Assembly (NCBI GenBank): GCA_016866255.1
Contig: VGMY01000005.1
Location: forward strand, 62,001-126,000
Source of the DNA: Bacteroidota bacterium
GTDB lineage: Bacteria > Bacteroidota > Bacteroidia > Flavobacteriales_D > Crocinitomicaceae
DNA length: 64,000 nucleotides
Direction: 5' to 3'
Positions within the stretch are counted from its first letter, which is position 1. The number at the start of each line of letters is the position of its first letter. Both the position numbers and the translations under genes were made by a program. Positions 29,212 to 38,336 of the stretch are shown one piece after another. Under the pieces are notes generated by a model. It was not told the origin of the DNA. It searched no databases and was given only the letters and a program-made list of their open reading frames with translations.

Positions 29212-30336
29212 ATGAGTATTACCAAAGGCTTAGGACCTAGTATTTTCTCGCAAATGACGCAATTGGCCGAAGAGGTTGGCGCCATTAATTTAGCGCAAGG
29301 GTTTCCCAACATGCCCATCGATCAGAAGTTGAAAGATTGCATTGCTGTTGCGGCGCAATCCGAACAACATCAGTACAGCCCTTTCCAGGGTATCCCCGAA
29401 TTACGTCAGCAAATTTCAGATTTAATTTTTCGAAGTTGTGGCGTTCGGGTAAGTTCCAGCGAAATACTGGTAACCACCGGAGCTACTCAAGCCATTTTTA
29501 CCACCGTTCAAGCAATGGTTAAATCGGGCGATGAGGTTATTTTACTGGATCCTTGCTATGATTGTTATGAATTGCCCGCCATACTGGTGGGCGCTAAGCC
29601 AGTTTATGCACCTTTGAACGAGGACTATTTACCCAATTGGGATCTAATTGAGGATTTAATGACCCCTCGTACCAGGTTGATCATGATCAATTCGCCTCAT
29701 AATCCAAGCGGTCGTGTGTGGCAGGAAAAAGAATATAGAGCACTGGAACACCTTTTAATAAAGTATCCGGAAGTGGTGTTGTTATCGGATGAGGTTTACG
29801 AATATTTAGCCTTTGACCACCCCCATTATTCGGTAAGGCAATCTCCAATATTGAAAGAGCGCTCAGTTGTTGTTGCTTCTTTTGGAAAATCGCTTCAGGC
29901 AACAGGTTGGAAAATAGGTTATTTGAGCGCGCCCGAACGGTTGTTGAGGAACATTTTACAGGTGCATCAATTTTTGGTGTTTTCGGTGAATTCCTTTCTG
30001 CAAAAAGGCATTGCAAATTACCTGGAAGAATTTAACCCCAGAAACGTTAATGACGATTGTAGAATGAGAAGGGATTTTTTCACATCGGCCTTGCAATCTT
30101 CAAAATTGATTCTTTTACCTTGTGAGGGAACGTATTTTCAAACAGTAGATTATTCGATGGTCAGCAGCGCTAAAGATGTGGATTTCGCTAGGCAGTTGGC
30201 AAGGGATGTAGGAGTTGCTTCCATACCAATTTCCGTATTTAATCATGATTTCCGGGATCTTAAACATCTTCGTTTTTGTTTCGCAAAAACAGAGGAAACC
30301 CTTTCGGAAGCAACTCAAAGATTATGCACGCTTTAG
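29212..30336 (+). CDS. Class I aminotransferase (methionine/KAT-like, YbdL family)
   Basis: INLAQGFPNMPIDQKLKD, QYSPFQGIPELRQQI, MINSPHNPSGRVW, LSDEVYEYLAFD, SFGKSLQATGWKIGY. Confidence 0.9.
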   Translation: MSITKGLGPSIFSQMTQLAEEVGAINLAQGFPNMPIDQKLKDCIAVAAQSEQHQYSPFQGIPELRQQISDLIFRSCGVRVSSSEILVTTGATQAIFTTVQAMVKSGDEVILLDPCYDCYELPAILVGAKPVYAPLNEDYLPNWDLIEDLMTPRTRLIMINSPHNPSGRVWQEKEYRALEHLLIKYPEVVLLSDEVYEYLAFDHPHYSVRQSPILKERSVVVASFGKSLQATGWKIGYLSAPERLLRNILQVHQFLVFSVNSFLQKGIANYLEEFNPRNVNDDCRMRRDFFTSALQSSKLILLPCEGTYFQTVDYSMVSSAKDVDFARQLARDVGVASIPISVFNHDFRDLKHLRFCFAKTEETLSEATQRLCTL

Positions 30337-31088
30337 CTATTTCGTTACTACAATTCGACCAAATTTGGGAAGATAAACTTGCCAATCGAAGGAAAATCAT
30401 GGAATTAACCCAAGGATTAACGACGGATATTTTAATGATTCCTGAAATGATGGACACGGGGTTTTCCATGAACACAAGCTTAGCCGAGGAGTGGTCGGAT
30501 TCCAACTCGTCCTTGATGTTTCTTCGAGGCCTTTCAAAGAGCATTCAGGGAGCGGTATACACTTCTGTAATGACTAAAACAGATTTTGGTAACCTCAATC
30601 GAGGAGTCTTTGTTACCCCAGATGGAACGGTTGAGGTATATGACAAACGAAAAACGTTCACCATGGCCGGAGAACACCACCATTATCTTCGCGGAAATGA
30701 AGAACGGATTGTTGCTTTCAGAGGTTGGAACATCAACCTGCAGATTTGTTTCGATTTGAGGTTTCCTGAATTAGTACGTAACAGCCTTGTTCATGGAAAA
30801 CCGAAGTATGATCTACTACTGTATGTTGCGAACTGGCCAGAAAAACGAATGGCTCATTGGGATGCGCTTTTGCAGGCAAGAGCCATAGAAAACCAGTGTT
30901 ATGTCGCGGGCGCGAACCGTGTCGGTGTCGACGGAAACGGCCTGCCTTATTCCGGAAACTCATGTGTTGTGGCGATGGATGGAAGCTATAGTTTTGGGCC
31001 GTGTAATCACGAAGAAGGAATATTTTCTTGCTCTCTTGAGTTCGACCAATTAATTAATTATCGGGAAAAACTTTCTTTTCTCGAATGA
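30324..31088 (+). CDS. Nitrilase-superfamily amidohydrolase (omega-amidase/YafV-like)
   Basis: Glu-Lys-Cys triad contexts ILMIPEMMDTGF, YDKRKTFTMAGEH, INLQICFDLRFPEL; ATG at 30324, 13 bp overlap with the aminotransferase gene. Confidence 0.88.
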   Translation: MHALAISLLQFDQIWEDKLANRRKIMELTQGLTTDILMIPEMMDTGFSMNTSLAEEWSDSNSSLMFLRGLSKSIQGAVYTSVMTKTDFGNLNRGVFVTPDGTVEVYDKRKTFTMAGEHHHYLRGNEERIVAFRGWNINLQICFDLRFPELVRNSLVHGKPKYDLLLYVANWPEKRMAHWDALLQARAIENQCYVAGANRVGVDGNGLPYSGNSCVVAMDGSYSFGPCNHEEGIFSCSLEFDQLINYREKLSFLE

Positions 31089-31140
31089 CATTTGGACGAC
31101 ACATTAAATAACCTTAATTTAGACCTTCTAAAAATTAATT

Positions 31141-32961
31141 ATGAAAAGAATAGTACCAGTTGTTTTAATGTTATCTGCCACGATTGCCTTCGGACAGAAA
31201 CTCTTACGCGTTATGCCGTCTTCCACCTTGGCCCCATTTGTGAACGCCCACTCTCAAAAACCTGAACCCAACACCAAATCGTTAGGAGTTACTCTTTGGT
31301 CGGATAATTTTGATAATGCAGCGAATTGGACCATCGATAACGACGGACAAGCCGGAATTGAATTTGGTTGGAACATCAACAACGTTTCTGACGGATGGTG
31401 GAGCGCCAATGGAATCAGCTCAACGGGCGGAGGAAATTATGCTGAGTTGGTTAACGGAGACCCAACTGTAACACCCGGAACACAAGCGACAGGAATAACC
31501 TACACTTTAACGACAGTGAATCCCATTAACATCGCCGCCTTGGGCGGAACCAATCATATTTGTTTAGAGTTTGAACAATTTGGCGCGCGTTTCAATGATT
31601 TACAAGAAATTCAAATCAGCACCAATGGCAATACTTGGACAACGGTAGGGAACAATTTGGATAAACCGGTCCTTTCTCAGGCAGGGGGTTCTGCCTACGC
31701 TAATCCGGATTTAAAATCCATCAATTTAGCTCCCATTTTACCAGCAAATCCCGGCAACCTTTGGGTTCGTTTTAGCTGGACAACCAACTTTCCTTCACAA
31801 GCCGCCAACGCCAACGTTTGGATTACCTACGGTTGGTACATCGATAATGTGAAAATTAAAACCAATCCAACCAACGACTTAAGTGTTACTTCCAAATATT
31901 GGGGAACTGCGGGATTGAATTATTACCAAATTCCTGTGACCCAAACTGCGGAGATTGATTTTGAAATTGATGTGTTTAACGGAGGAATCAACGCGCAGCC
32001 GGGAGTTGATTACAACATCAGTGTAAACGCAGGGGTATTTACTGCATCAAGTTCAACGGTAAATGTTCCTTCATTAGATACGGTAACCTTAACCGTGATC
32101 AATCCATTCACGCCTTCAGGTCTTGGAAACTATTCGGTCGTTCACACCTTGGGCGCGGACTCAACCGACGACGTTCCTGCGAATAACAGCATTGCCAACA
32201 CCAACTTCACGGTAACCAATTATATTTATGCTCGTGATAATGGAACAGCGGTTGGATCAACCTCCAATGGACCGGATGGATTTGAATCTGGCAACCTCTA
32301 CGATATTTGGAATGAGCAAGAATTAAAGGGAATCAATGTTCGCATGTTAGGAGGGGCCAACGGAACCTCAGTTGGTACGGAAGTTTTCGTAAAACTTTAT
32401 TCTTTAGATGTCAACACCGGAGATTTCGTTTTCGAGTCGGAATCAGATCCGCTGATTGTGTCGGCATCGGACCTTAATGTAAATAAAATGATGGCTTTGA
32501 ACGTTCCGGTTACCCTTCAGTCGAATACGACGTACTTAGCGGTTATTGGATCTGCTGGTACGGGACTGCGCGTTTCGAATGCGGGCACTTCTACCCCGCA
32601 AACTTCGTTTTTCTTTGATTATGCTGATCAGACTTGGTATTATCAAACATCAACGCCTTGGGTTCGTTTGAATTTTGACCCGATCATTGGCCTCAATGAA
32701 AACGCATCCAGCATTGGGGCGGTTGTCTACCCGAATCCCGCAAACGATGTGTTGAATATCAAGGCAGATTTCAAAGGCGCAGCATCTGTACAAGGAGCTA
32801 TTTATAACCATTTAGGAGCGGTGGTTGCTGAATTGAATTTCACATCAAGCAGCGCCGTTCAATCGCAACAAGTGGCCATTGGTAATTTGGCTCCCGGAAT
32901 GTATGTCGTGAAACTTCAATCAGAGGAAGGAGTAGCAACAAAGCATTTTGTAAAGAAGTAA
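31141..32961 (+). CDS. Secreted protein with T9SS type-A sorting domain
   Basis: Signal peptide MKRIVPVVLMLSATIAFGQ; C-terminal VVYPNPANDVLNIKADF...LAPGMYVVKLQSEEGVATKHFVKK. Confidence 0.8.
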   Translation: MKRIVPVVLMLSATIAFGQKLLRVMPSSTLAPFVNAHSQKPEPNTKSLGVTLWSDNFDNAANWTIDNDGQAGIEFGWNINNVSDGWWSANGISSTGGGNYAELVNGDPTVTPGTQATGITYTLTTVNPINIAALGGTNHICLEFEQFGARFNDLQEIQISTNGNTWTTVGNNLDKPVLSQAGGSAYANPDLKSINLAPILPANPGNLWVRFSWTTNFPSQAANANVWITYGWYIDNVKIKTNPTNDLSVTSKYWGTAGLNYYQIPVTQTAEIDFEIDVFNGGINAQPGVDYNISVNAGVFTASSSTVNVPSLDTVTLTVINPFTPSGLGNYSVVHTLGADSTDDVPANNSIANTNFTVTNYIYARDNGTAVGSTSNGPDGFESGNLYDIWNEQELKGINVRMLGGANGTSVGTEVFVKLYSLDVNTGDFVFESESDPLIVSASDLNVNKMMALNVPVTLQSNTTYLAVIGSAGTGLRVSNAGTSTPQTSFFFDYADQTWYYQTSTPWVRLNFDPIIGLNENASSIGAVVYPNPANDVLNIKADFKGAASVQGAIYNHLGAVVAELNFTSSSAVQSQQVAIGNLAPGMYVVKLQSEEGVATKHFVKK

Positions 32962-32981
32962 GCCAATAATTTTTTTGAAAT

Positions 32982-33005
32982 AGGCCGGTTGTCCGGCCTT
33001 TTTTT
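32982..33005 (+). terminator. Rho-independent terminator: AGGCCGG-TTGT-CCGGCCT followed by T7
   Basis: Perfect 7-bp GC-rich stem with 4-nt loop and uninterrupted U-tract, 20 nt after the stop codon of the upstream gene. Confidence 0.88.
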
Positions 33006-33437
33006 ATGCAGTGGATTGATTGGGGATATCTTGGATTGTTTGTGGCGTCCTTTTTAGCGGCCACCGTAATTCCCTTGTCTTCAGAAGCCTTGTTTGTGGT
33101 CATGTTGTTTCATTTTGACCCATGGATTTGTCTCACGGTGGCTACGTTGGGTAATTCGTTGGGCGGATGCTTGAATTATGGTTTGGGTTACCTTGGTAAT
33201 CCCGAATGGTTAGCAAGAATACGGGTAAAACCCGCACAAATCAATCGTTGGAAGGATCAAGTAAACACTTATGGGGCTTGGTTGGCCTTATTCTCATGGG
33301 CGCCCTATGTGGGAGATATTATGGCGGTTGCTTTAGGTTTTTTTCGAGTGGATTGGAAAAAAAGTTTTTCCTTCATTTTTTTGGGAAAATTCTTGCGTTA
33401 TTTGCTGATTTTAGTGTTTTATTTATATGTCCAATAA
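33006..33437 (+). CDS. YqaA-family (DedA/SNARE-associated-like) membrane protein
   Basis: WGYLGLFVASFLAATVIPLSSEALFVVM, GNSLGGCLNYGLGY, APYVGDIMAVALGFFRVDW. Confidence 0.82.
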   Translation: MQWIDWGYLGLFVASFLAATVIPLSSEALFVVMLFHFDPWICLTVATLGNSLGGCLNYGLGYLGNPEWLARIRVKPAQINRWKDQVNTYGAWLALFSWAPYVGDIMAVALGFFRVDWKKSFSFIFLGKFLRYLLILVFYLYVQ

Positions 33438-35148
33438 ACGGTGGGGGTTTCTTTTAAAATGGATGCCATGGGCTATTCTTTCCATGAGTATGGCCGGGTA
33501 TTTTCTGGGAAAAGAACCTTATCCAACCGGGGATGGCATCGAGTATATTCTGACTACTGAAGCATGGAAAAATCACGCTTCACCGGACATTCGTCATTCG
33601 GATTACCAATCGTTTAAATCCGATTTTCTCCAACACCAATCCTGGGAGTCGAATTATAAACGAAGGGCTTTTGACGAAGTGGAGACTTTTCTGAGCGGTA
33701 AAGAGCCAAAACGCCAAGATTACGGGGGGTTTTACAGAAATAGTCATCTGCACGTTTACGGGTATCATTTTGTGTTTTATTCCTTAGTGAATGTTCCCGC
33801 TCGGTTGCTTACGGTTGTTTTAGGAATTCATCCCATTAAAGCGTTTGTAATTACGCATGTATTCATATGGTCGCTGTTTTTTGCGTGGCTTTTATCGTGG
33901 AAGGACCAAGAAAGGAAATCAGCACTGGTCTTAGGGGGCTTAGTTTTTTTCAGCGCCTCATTTTATTATACCATTTGGACCCATCCTGAAACGCTCACCG
34001 TAGTGTTGGTATTCACCAGCATGCTTTGCCTCAACCGTCAACAATTTCATTTTGCGTTGCTGTTTTGCGGTTTAGCAACCCTTCAAAATCAACCGTTAAG
34101 CCTACTATTACTTTGGATGTATTTGGTGGTGTGGGGACATTATCGATTCCAATGGAAACCGATGTTGTTTTACCTGGGTTATGGGATGTTGGTATTCCTT
34201 CCCTCGGCTTATTTTTACGGCTTATTCGGAACTACCAGTTTAATTAACGATGCAGGGTTTTTATCTTTAGACAACGTAACAACAGAACGGGTGATTGGTT
34301 TTTTCGTCGACCTAAATCAGGGGATGTTGCTAGGCATTGGCTTTTTTATGTTTTTATATTTCGCCTTGTTGTTGTTCAGGTTAGTTAAAATCATTAAATC
34401 CCGTAAAGCGGGTCTCTGGGATCTCATGCCCTTCGTCATTCTCTCGATGACCCTTTTGGTTTCTTGCATGAACAATTGGAACCACGGTATGGCCGTGGTG
34501 AACCGCTACGCCGTTTGGATGACGGTTCCTTTAATGATCCATGGTTATATTATGTTGAAAGAGTTCGGATTTATGTGGAAGATTTCCCTCGTATCAATAG
34601 GGGCGTTGAGCCAAATGGTTTTGTTATATATCCACCTCCCTTACCGTCAATTTGATTGGTCCAATTTACAACACATGCCACTAGCGAAATGGGCTTTTTC
34701 TCATTTTCCGGCCTACTACAACCCCGACCCGCAGATTTTCATTGCACGAACCCACCAAGTGTTTGATTTTTCCAAGGAGGCTTCACCGGTTTTATATTTT
34801 AATGAGAAAAACCAGGTGCGCAAAATAGCAGTGCACGAAAAAAATATAGACACCTTAAAGCATTTTGGCTATTCGCCTAGACCCTTGAGCGAGTATTGCT
34901 GCGTTCGAAGCGGAAAAGAACGTTGGTATTACATCGATGATTTTGAAAAACAATCCAGTAAATCCAGCGCTGAAGTTCTCCAAATGGTGCAGCGCTCGGA
35001 AATGGATAGAATACTTTTTGAAATGAAGGGGAACCCTCAATGGATGAAATCCCTTGAGCAAAAAGCCCGTTCAGCCGAAATTTCTTTAGAAATACAGATG
35101 GAAAAAGACGCGGAGTTCATCTTTTATGAGCGCCATCCGAAGCGCTGA
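33427..35148 (+). CDS. Multi-TM membrane protein, possible GT-C-type glycosyltransferase
   Basis: About 10 hydrophobic segments followed by a soluble C-terminal domain; overall architecture resembles GT-C dolichyl/polyprenyl-P-sugar transferases; no precise family recognised. Confidence 0.55.
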   Translation: MSNKRWGFLLKWMPWAILSMSMAGYFLGKEPYPTGDGIEYILTTEAWKNHASPDIRHSDYQSFKSDFLQHQSWESNYKRRAFDEVETFLSGKEPKRQDYGGFYRNSHLHVYGYHFVFYSLVNVPARLLTVVLGIHPIKAFVITHVFIWSLFFAWLLSWKDQERKSALVLGGLVFFSASFYYTIWTHPETLTVVLVFTSMLCLNRQQFHFALLFCGLATLQNQPLSLLLLWMYLVVWGHYRFQWKPMLFYLGYGMLVFLPSAYFYGLFGTTSLINDAGFLSLDNVTTERVIGFFVDLNQGMLLGIGFFMFLYFALLLFRLVKIIKSRKAGLWDLMPFVILSMTLLVSCMNNWNHGMAVVNRYAVWMTVPLMIHGYIMLKEFGFMWKISLVSIGALSQMVLLYIHLPYRQFDWSNLQHMPLAKWAFSHFPAYYNPDPQIFIARTHQVFDFSKEASPVLYFNEKNQVRKIAVHEKNIDTLKHFGYSPRPLSEYCCVRSGKERWYYIDDFEKQSSKSSAEVLQMVQRSEMDRILFEMKGNPQWMKSLEQKARSAEISLEIQMEKDAEFIFYERHPKR

Positions 35149-35755
35149 CAGGAACGACGACCCCTTTTTTAACAACAAAACCTTTACCCGCGATTTGCAG
35201 TAGCCTCAAATCATCCAGATTATCGGAATATGCCTCGCGTATGGGTGTGGACGGAAAACGCACCTTAATGCGCCTCAATTTTTCATCCCCTCGGCAGTTT
35301 TTCTCAAGGGAATAACGGCCGTTAATAAAGGTAAGTTCAGTTCCAACGACTTCATCGACTCCCAAGATGTTACAGGCGGGTAAAATAAACAGGTCAGGAG
35401 AGGCAGAGGCCACAACGGTAAAGCAATGGGTTGCTTGACAACGCCTCAAGGATTCTACCACTTTGTAATTAAAGGCACGAGGGAGACTCCAAAAATTTTC
35501 CGCCATTCGCCCAACTTCATGCTTGGAGTCGTTGCCCAGAAAGGTTAGGAATCGGTGTTTGAATTCCGAGGTGTTGAGTCGCCCGCATTTCCAACCAACC
35601 AACGCAGAAATTTGCAGGGCAATCCGCCAAAGACGCAGCGGTTTTTTTTGATAATAATACCGGCAAAAATCCAAAAGGCTGTCCCTTGAATAAAGGGTAC
35701 CGTCAAAGTCAAAAACAGCGATTTCTGTGGGTTCAGAACGCATAAATAATCGCAA
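35117..35755 (-). CDS. HAD-IB family phosphatase (SerB-like)
   Basis: AVFDFDGTLYSRDSLLDFCRYYY; VVASASPDLFILP; AYSDNLDDLRLLQIAG. Confidence 0.85.
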   Translation of the reverse strand: MRLFMRSEPTEIAVFDFDGTLYSRDSLLDFCRYYYQKKPLRLWRIALQISALVGWKCGRLNTSEFKHRFLTFLGNDSKHEVGRMAENFWSLPRAFNYKVVESLRRCQATHCFTVVASASPDLFILPACNILGVDEVVGTELTFINGRYSLEKNCRGDEKLRRIKVRFPSTPIREAYSDNLDDLRLLQIAGKGFVVKKGVVVPVSASDGAHKR

Positions 35756-36638
35756 TTAAATAACCCATCCAAGTTACCACGGTTCCCAACAATATAGGGT
35801 CTTTGAATAACAAGGTCGTTGGATCTCCTTCGCCTTCGTGCAGCCGCATTTCGCTAATTTGAATAAGGCGAATAATTCCTAAGAAAACCAGTAGGGAGCT
35901 ATAAATCAAGTATTCAGACTCCAAATTCTGCATAACTTTTGGATCAATCGAATACAACAAATAGGCGGTGATGGTAATCGTGGCAGCCATATACACCAAG
36001 GTGTTCAAAAAAGAAACGCTGTAGGCAGCGAGCACCGCTCGGTGATCTTTTGCCTTGGAATCCAATTGTAGGATTTCCGCTTTACGCTTGACTACTACCA
36101 TGAGGAAGGAAAGAAAAAAGGTTACCACTAAAATCCAATGCGAAGGTGTAACGGCTAAGATGGCACAGCCGGCTAATACCCGAAGGACAAAATTCATGGC
36201 GACGACAAACAGTTCTAACAGAGCAACGTTTTTGAGCCAATACACATACATTAGATTGGTAACTAAATAGCTAAGAATTAACCACAAAAATAAAGTGGAG
36301 AGATGGGTAAAGTAGAGGATTGAAAGGGACAATAAAAGGACAACGCACGCTGTGGTAAAAGCATTTTTTCTAGAAATTTTGCCTGAGGCAATAGGTCTTT
36401 TTTGTTTTCTAGGATGAAGTTGGTCTTGTTGAGAATCTTTAAGATCGTTGAGGATGTAGATAAAAGATCCAGCAAAACAAAAGATTACCACCCCCCAAAA
36501 AAGACCGAACATAAGGGATTTATTCAAAAGATTGAGCGAAAAAACGGCAGGCAAGAAGAGAAATCCATTCTTTATCCAACTTTTTATTCGCAACAGCTGT
36601 AGGTAGGTTTTCATGGGTTTTGCAAGGTCATTTTCCAT
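35733..36638 (-). CDS. UbiA-family prenyltransferase, decaprenyl-phosphate phosphoribosyltransferase-like
   Basis: LLRIKSWIKNGFLFLPAVFS, YILNDLKDSQQDQLHPRKQKRPIASGKIS; overlaps the HAD gene by 23 bp. Confidence 0.82.
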   Translation of the reverse strand: MENDLAKPMKTYLQLLRIKSWIKNGFLFLPAVFSLNLLNKSLMFGLFWGVVIFCFAGSFIYILNDLKDSQQDQLHPRKQKRPIASGKISRKNAFTTACVVLLLSLSILYFTHLSTLFLWLILSYLVTNLMYVYWLKNVALLELFVVAMNFVLRVLAGCAILAVTPSHWILVVTFFLSFLMVVVKRKAEILQLDSKAKDHRAVLAAYSVSFLNTLVYMAATITITAYLLYSIDPKVMQNLESEYLIYSSLLVFLGIIRLIQISEMRLHEGEGDPTTLLFKDPILLGTVVTWMGYLIAIIYAF

Positions 36639-38248
36639 CCGGTAAACGAGTCTTCCGGATAGTTTTGATAAAGGGTTTCTGGAGAAAAACCATAATCTGG
36701 AGTTATATTATAACGAATTAGTTTTAGTTCAAACGATTTCATCCATCCACGCTGAATTTTAACCGTTTTACCTGCCTGAGATTCAAGAGCATATTTCAAT
36801 TTCGATGATTTGGTGCTTACCCATAACCAATTTTGATAGATTGCCAGGTAACTATTCACCAAAAATAATAGCATAAAGGCAATGGAGGTTAAACGAACCC
36901 AAGGTTTTACATCCAAGATCAGGGCCAAACAAACTAAACCTATAAGCAATAGGGTTTGGGGGGCGTAACGCAAATTCCAAAATTCTGGTTGAATCAACAG
37001 TGAAACAATGATGCTCGAGAGCATTAACCACCACTTCCAAGAAGGTTTTCGCCAAAGAAAAATCAAAACTAAAGGGATAAAAAACAACCATAATTCAGCC
37101 TCTAAAGGGCCGAAAGGACTTATGGTTACGGGCTGATGATTTCGATAGTATGGCATGCACGATTTTAGGACAGAGCGGGTGAAAAGAGGTTTTTTGATGG
37201 ATGGATGCTCATGGTCTGTGTAGATTGGAAGGGATCCGTGGGCTCGCCATGCTTTTTGAAATCGATTGATGCCAAAGAAGTCTTTGGGATACTGAACCTC
37301 TGCAACGGCCTTGCCCTCGTTATTTTTTCCCATAATAGGATAAAAGATGTGCCCTTTTTCAAGGGTATTTCGAACATATGTTGGGTACCCAATAAAAAGC
37401 ACCCCAACAAGCAGCATGAGACCAGCGTGTAAAATAAGTTTTCGCGGAATGGCAGAATCAACGAGGCCCTTAAAAAGAATTCCAAATGCGCAAAAAATAA
37501 GCGCGTACACTAAACCAGTGAATTTGAGGTTAATGAGAAAAAGAAAGCTTAGAAAAACCCACAAAAAAAAAGGTTTTTCCGAAATTAAACACTCAACCCA
37601 AAGAAGTAAAAAAATGCCCAAAAAGGAAAAGAGAATGCCATCGACATAAAAACTAAAAAGTTGCCCGAGGGTTATGGTAGATGAGCAGATTAATAAGGTA
37701 AAAAGTAACGTGTTTAGGGTACTTATCGAAAAATGGCGCTTTAAAAAAGAATAAAGGAGGCAAGCGAAAGACAAGTTGCTGATTGGATGAAGAGCCTTTC
37801 CAAGTTCAATATCGTTAGTAAAATCCAACACTCCCGCTTGAAAAATCCAAGCAGCTTTAGGATAACAATTAACCCAATTTGCGTTCAGTCCTGATGCCTG
37901 AGCATCTTGTATCGGTTCATTCCAAAAAGGATTCCAGCCCTTGGTTAGAAAAATAATAGCATCTTGGTGGTACCACTGTCCATCGAAAGAAACATCAAAA
38001 AAGACGTGCGAAACAATAAAAGAAAGCATCAAAAAAAAGGAGATAAGTACGATTGTGGAGTAAGACAAGCGTTCTTCAAGACTAAAATAGTTAACGGCAA
38101 TAAAAGCCCCCAAAGCAGAGGGGATTAGCAACCATCCTTGAAGGGAATAACCGAATGCGAAGAAAAAAGAAGAGAGGATTAAAAATAAAACGGGAAAAAG
38201 AAACAAAACTATTCCACAAGCGTATATCTGTTGATGCCCTAACTTCAT
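36611..38248 (-). CDS. Multi-TM membrane protein, possible GT-C-type glycosyltransferase
   Basis: 545 aa with about 12 TM segments, periplasmic loop FDVSFDGQWYHQDAIIFLTKGWNPFW after the first TM block. Confidence 0.55.
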   Translation of the reverse strand: MKLGHQQIYACGIVLFLFPVLFLILSSFFFAFGYSLQGWLLIPSALGAFIAVNYFSLEERLSYSTIVLISFFLMLSFIVSHVFFDVSFDGQWYHQDAIIFLTKGWNPFWNEPIQDAQASGLNANWVNCYPKAAWIFQAGVLDFTNDIELGKALHPISNLSFACLLYSFLKRHFSISTLNTLLFTLLICSSTITLGQLFSFYVDGILFSFLGIFLLLWVECLISEKPFFLWVFLSFLFLINLKFTGLVYALIFCAFGILFKGLVDSAIPRKLILHAGLMLLVGVLFIGYPTYVRNTLEKGHIFYPIMGKNNEGKAVAEVQYPKDFFGINRFQKAWRAHGSLPIYTDHEHPSIKKPLFTRSVLKSCMPYYRNHQPVTISPFGPLEAELWLFFIPLVLIFLWRKPSWKWWLMLSSIIVSLLIQPEFWNLRYAPQTLLLIGLVCLALILDVKPWVRLTSIAFMLLFLVNSYLAIYQNWLWVSTKSSKLKYALESQAGKTVKIQRGWMKSFELKLIRYNITPDYGFSPETLYQNYPEDSFTGWKMTLQNP

Positions 38249-38336
38249 GCAGTCGAAGTTAAGTGCTTTCGTTGGGTTTTTAATGGAAATTGAGGGAATA
38301 AGTTTTGACGTTGTACGTAAAATGAAGTAATTTTAA

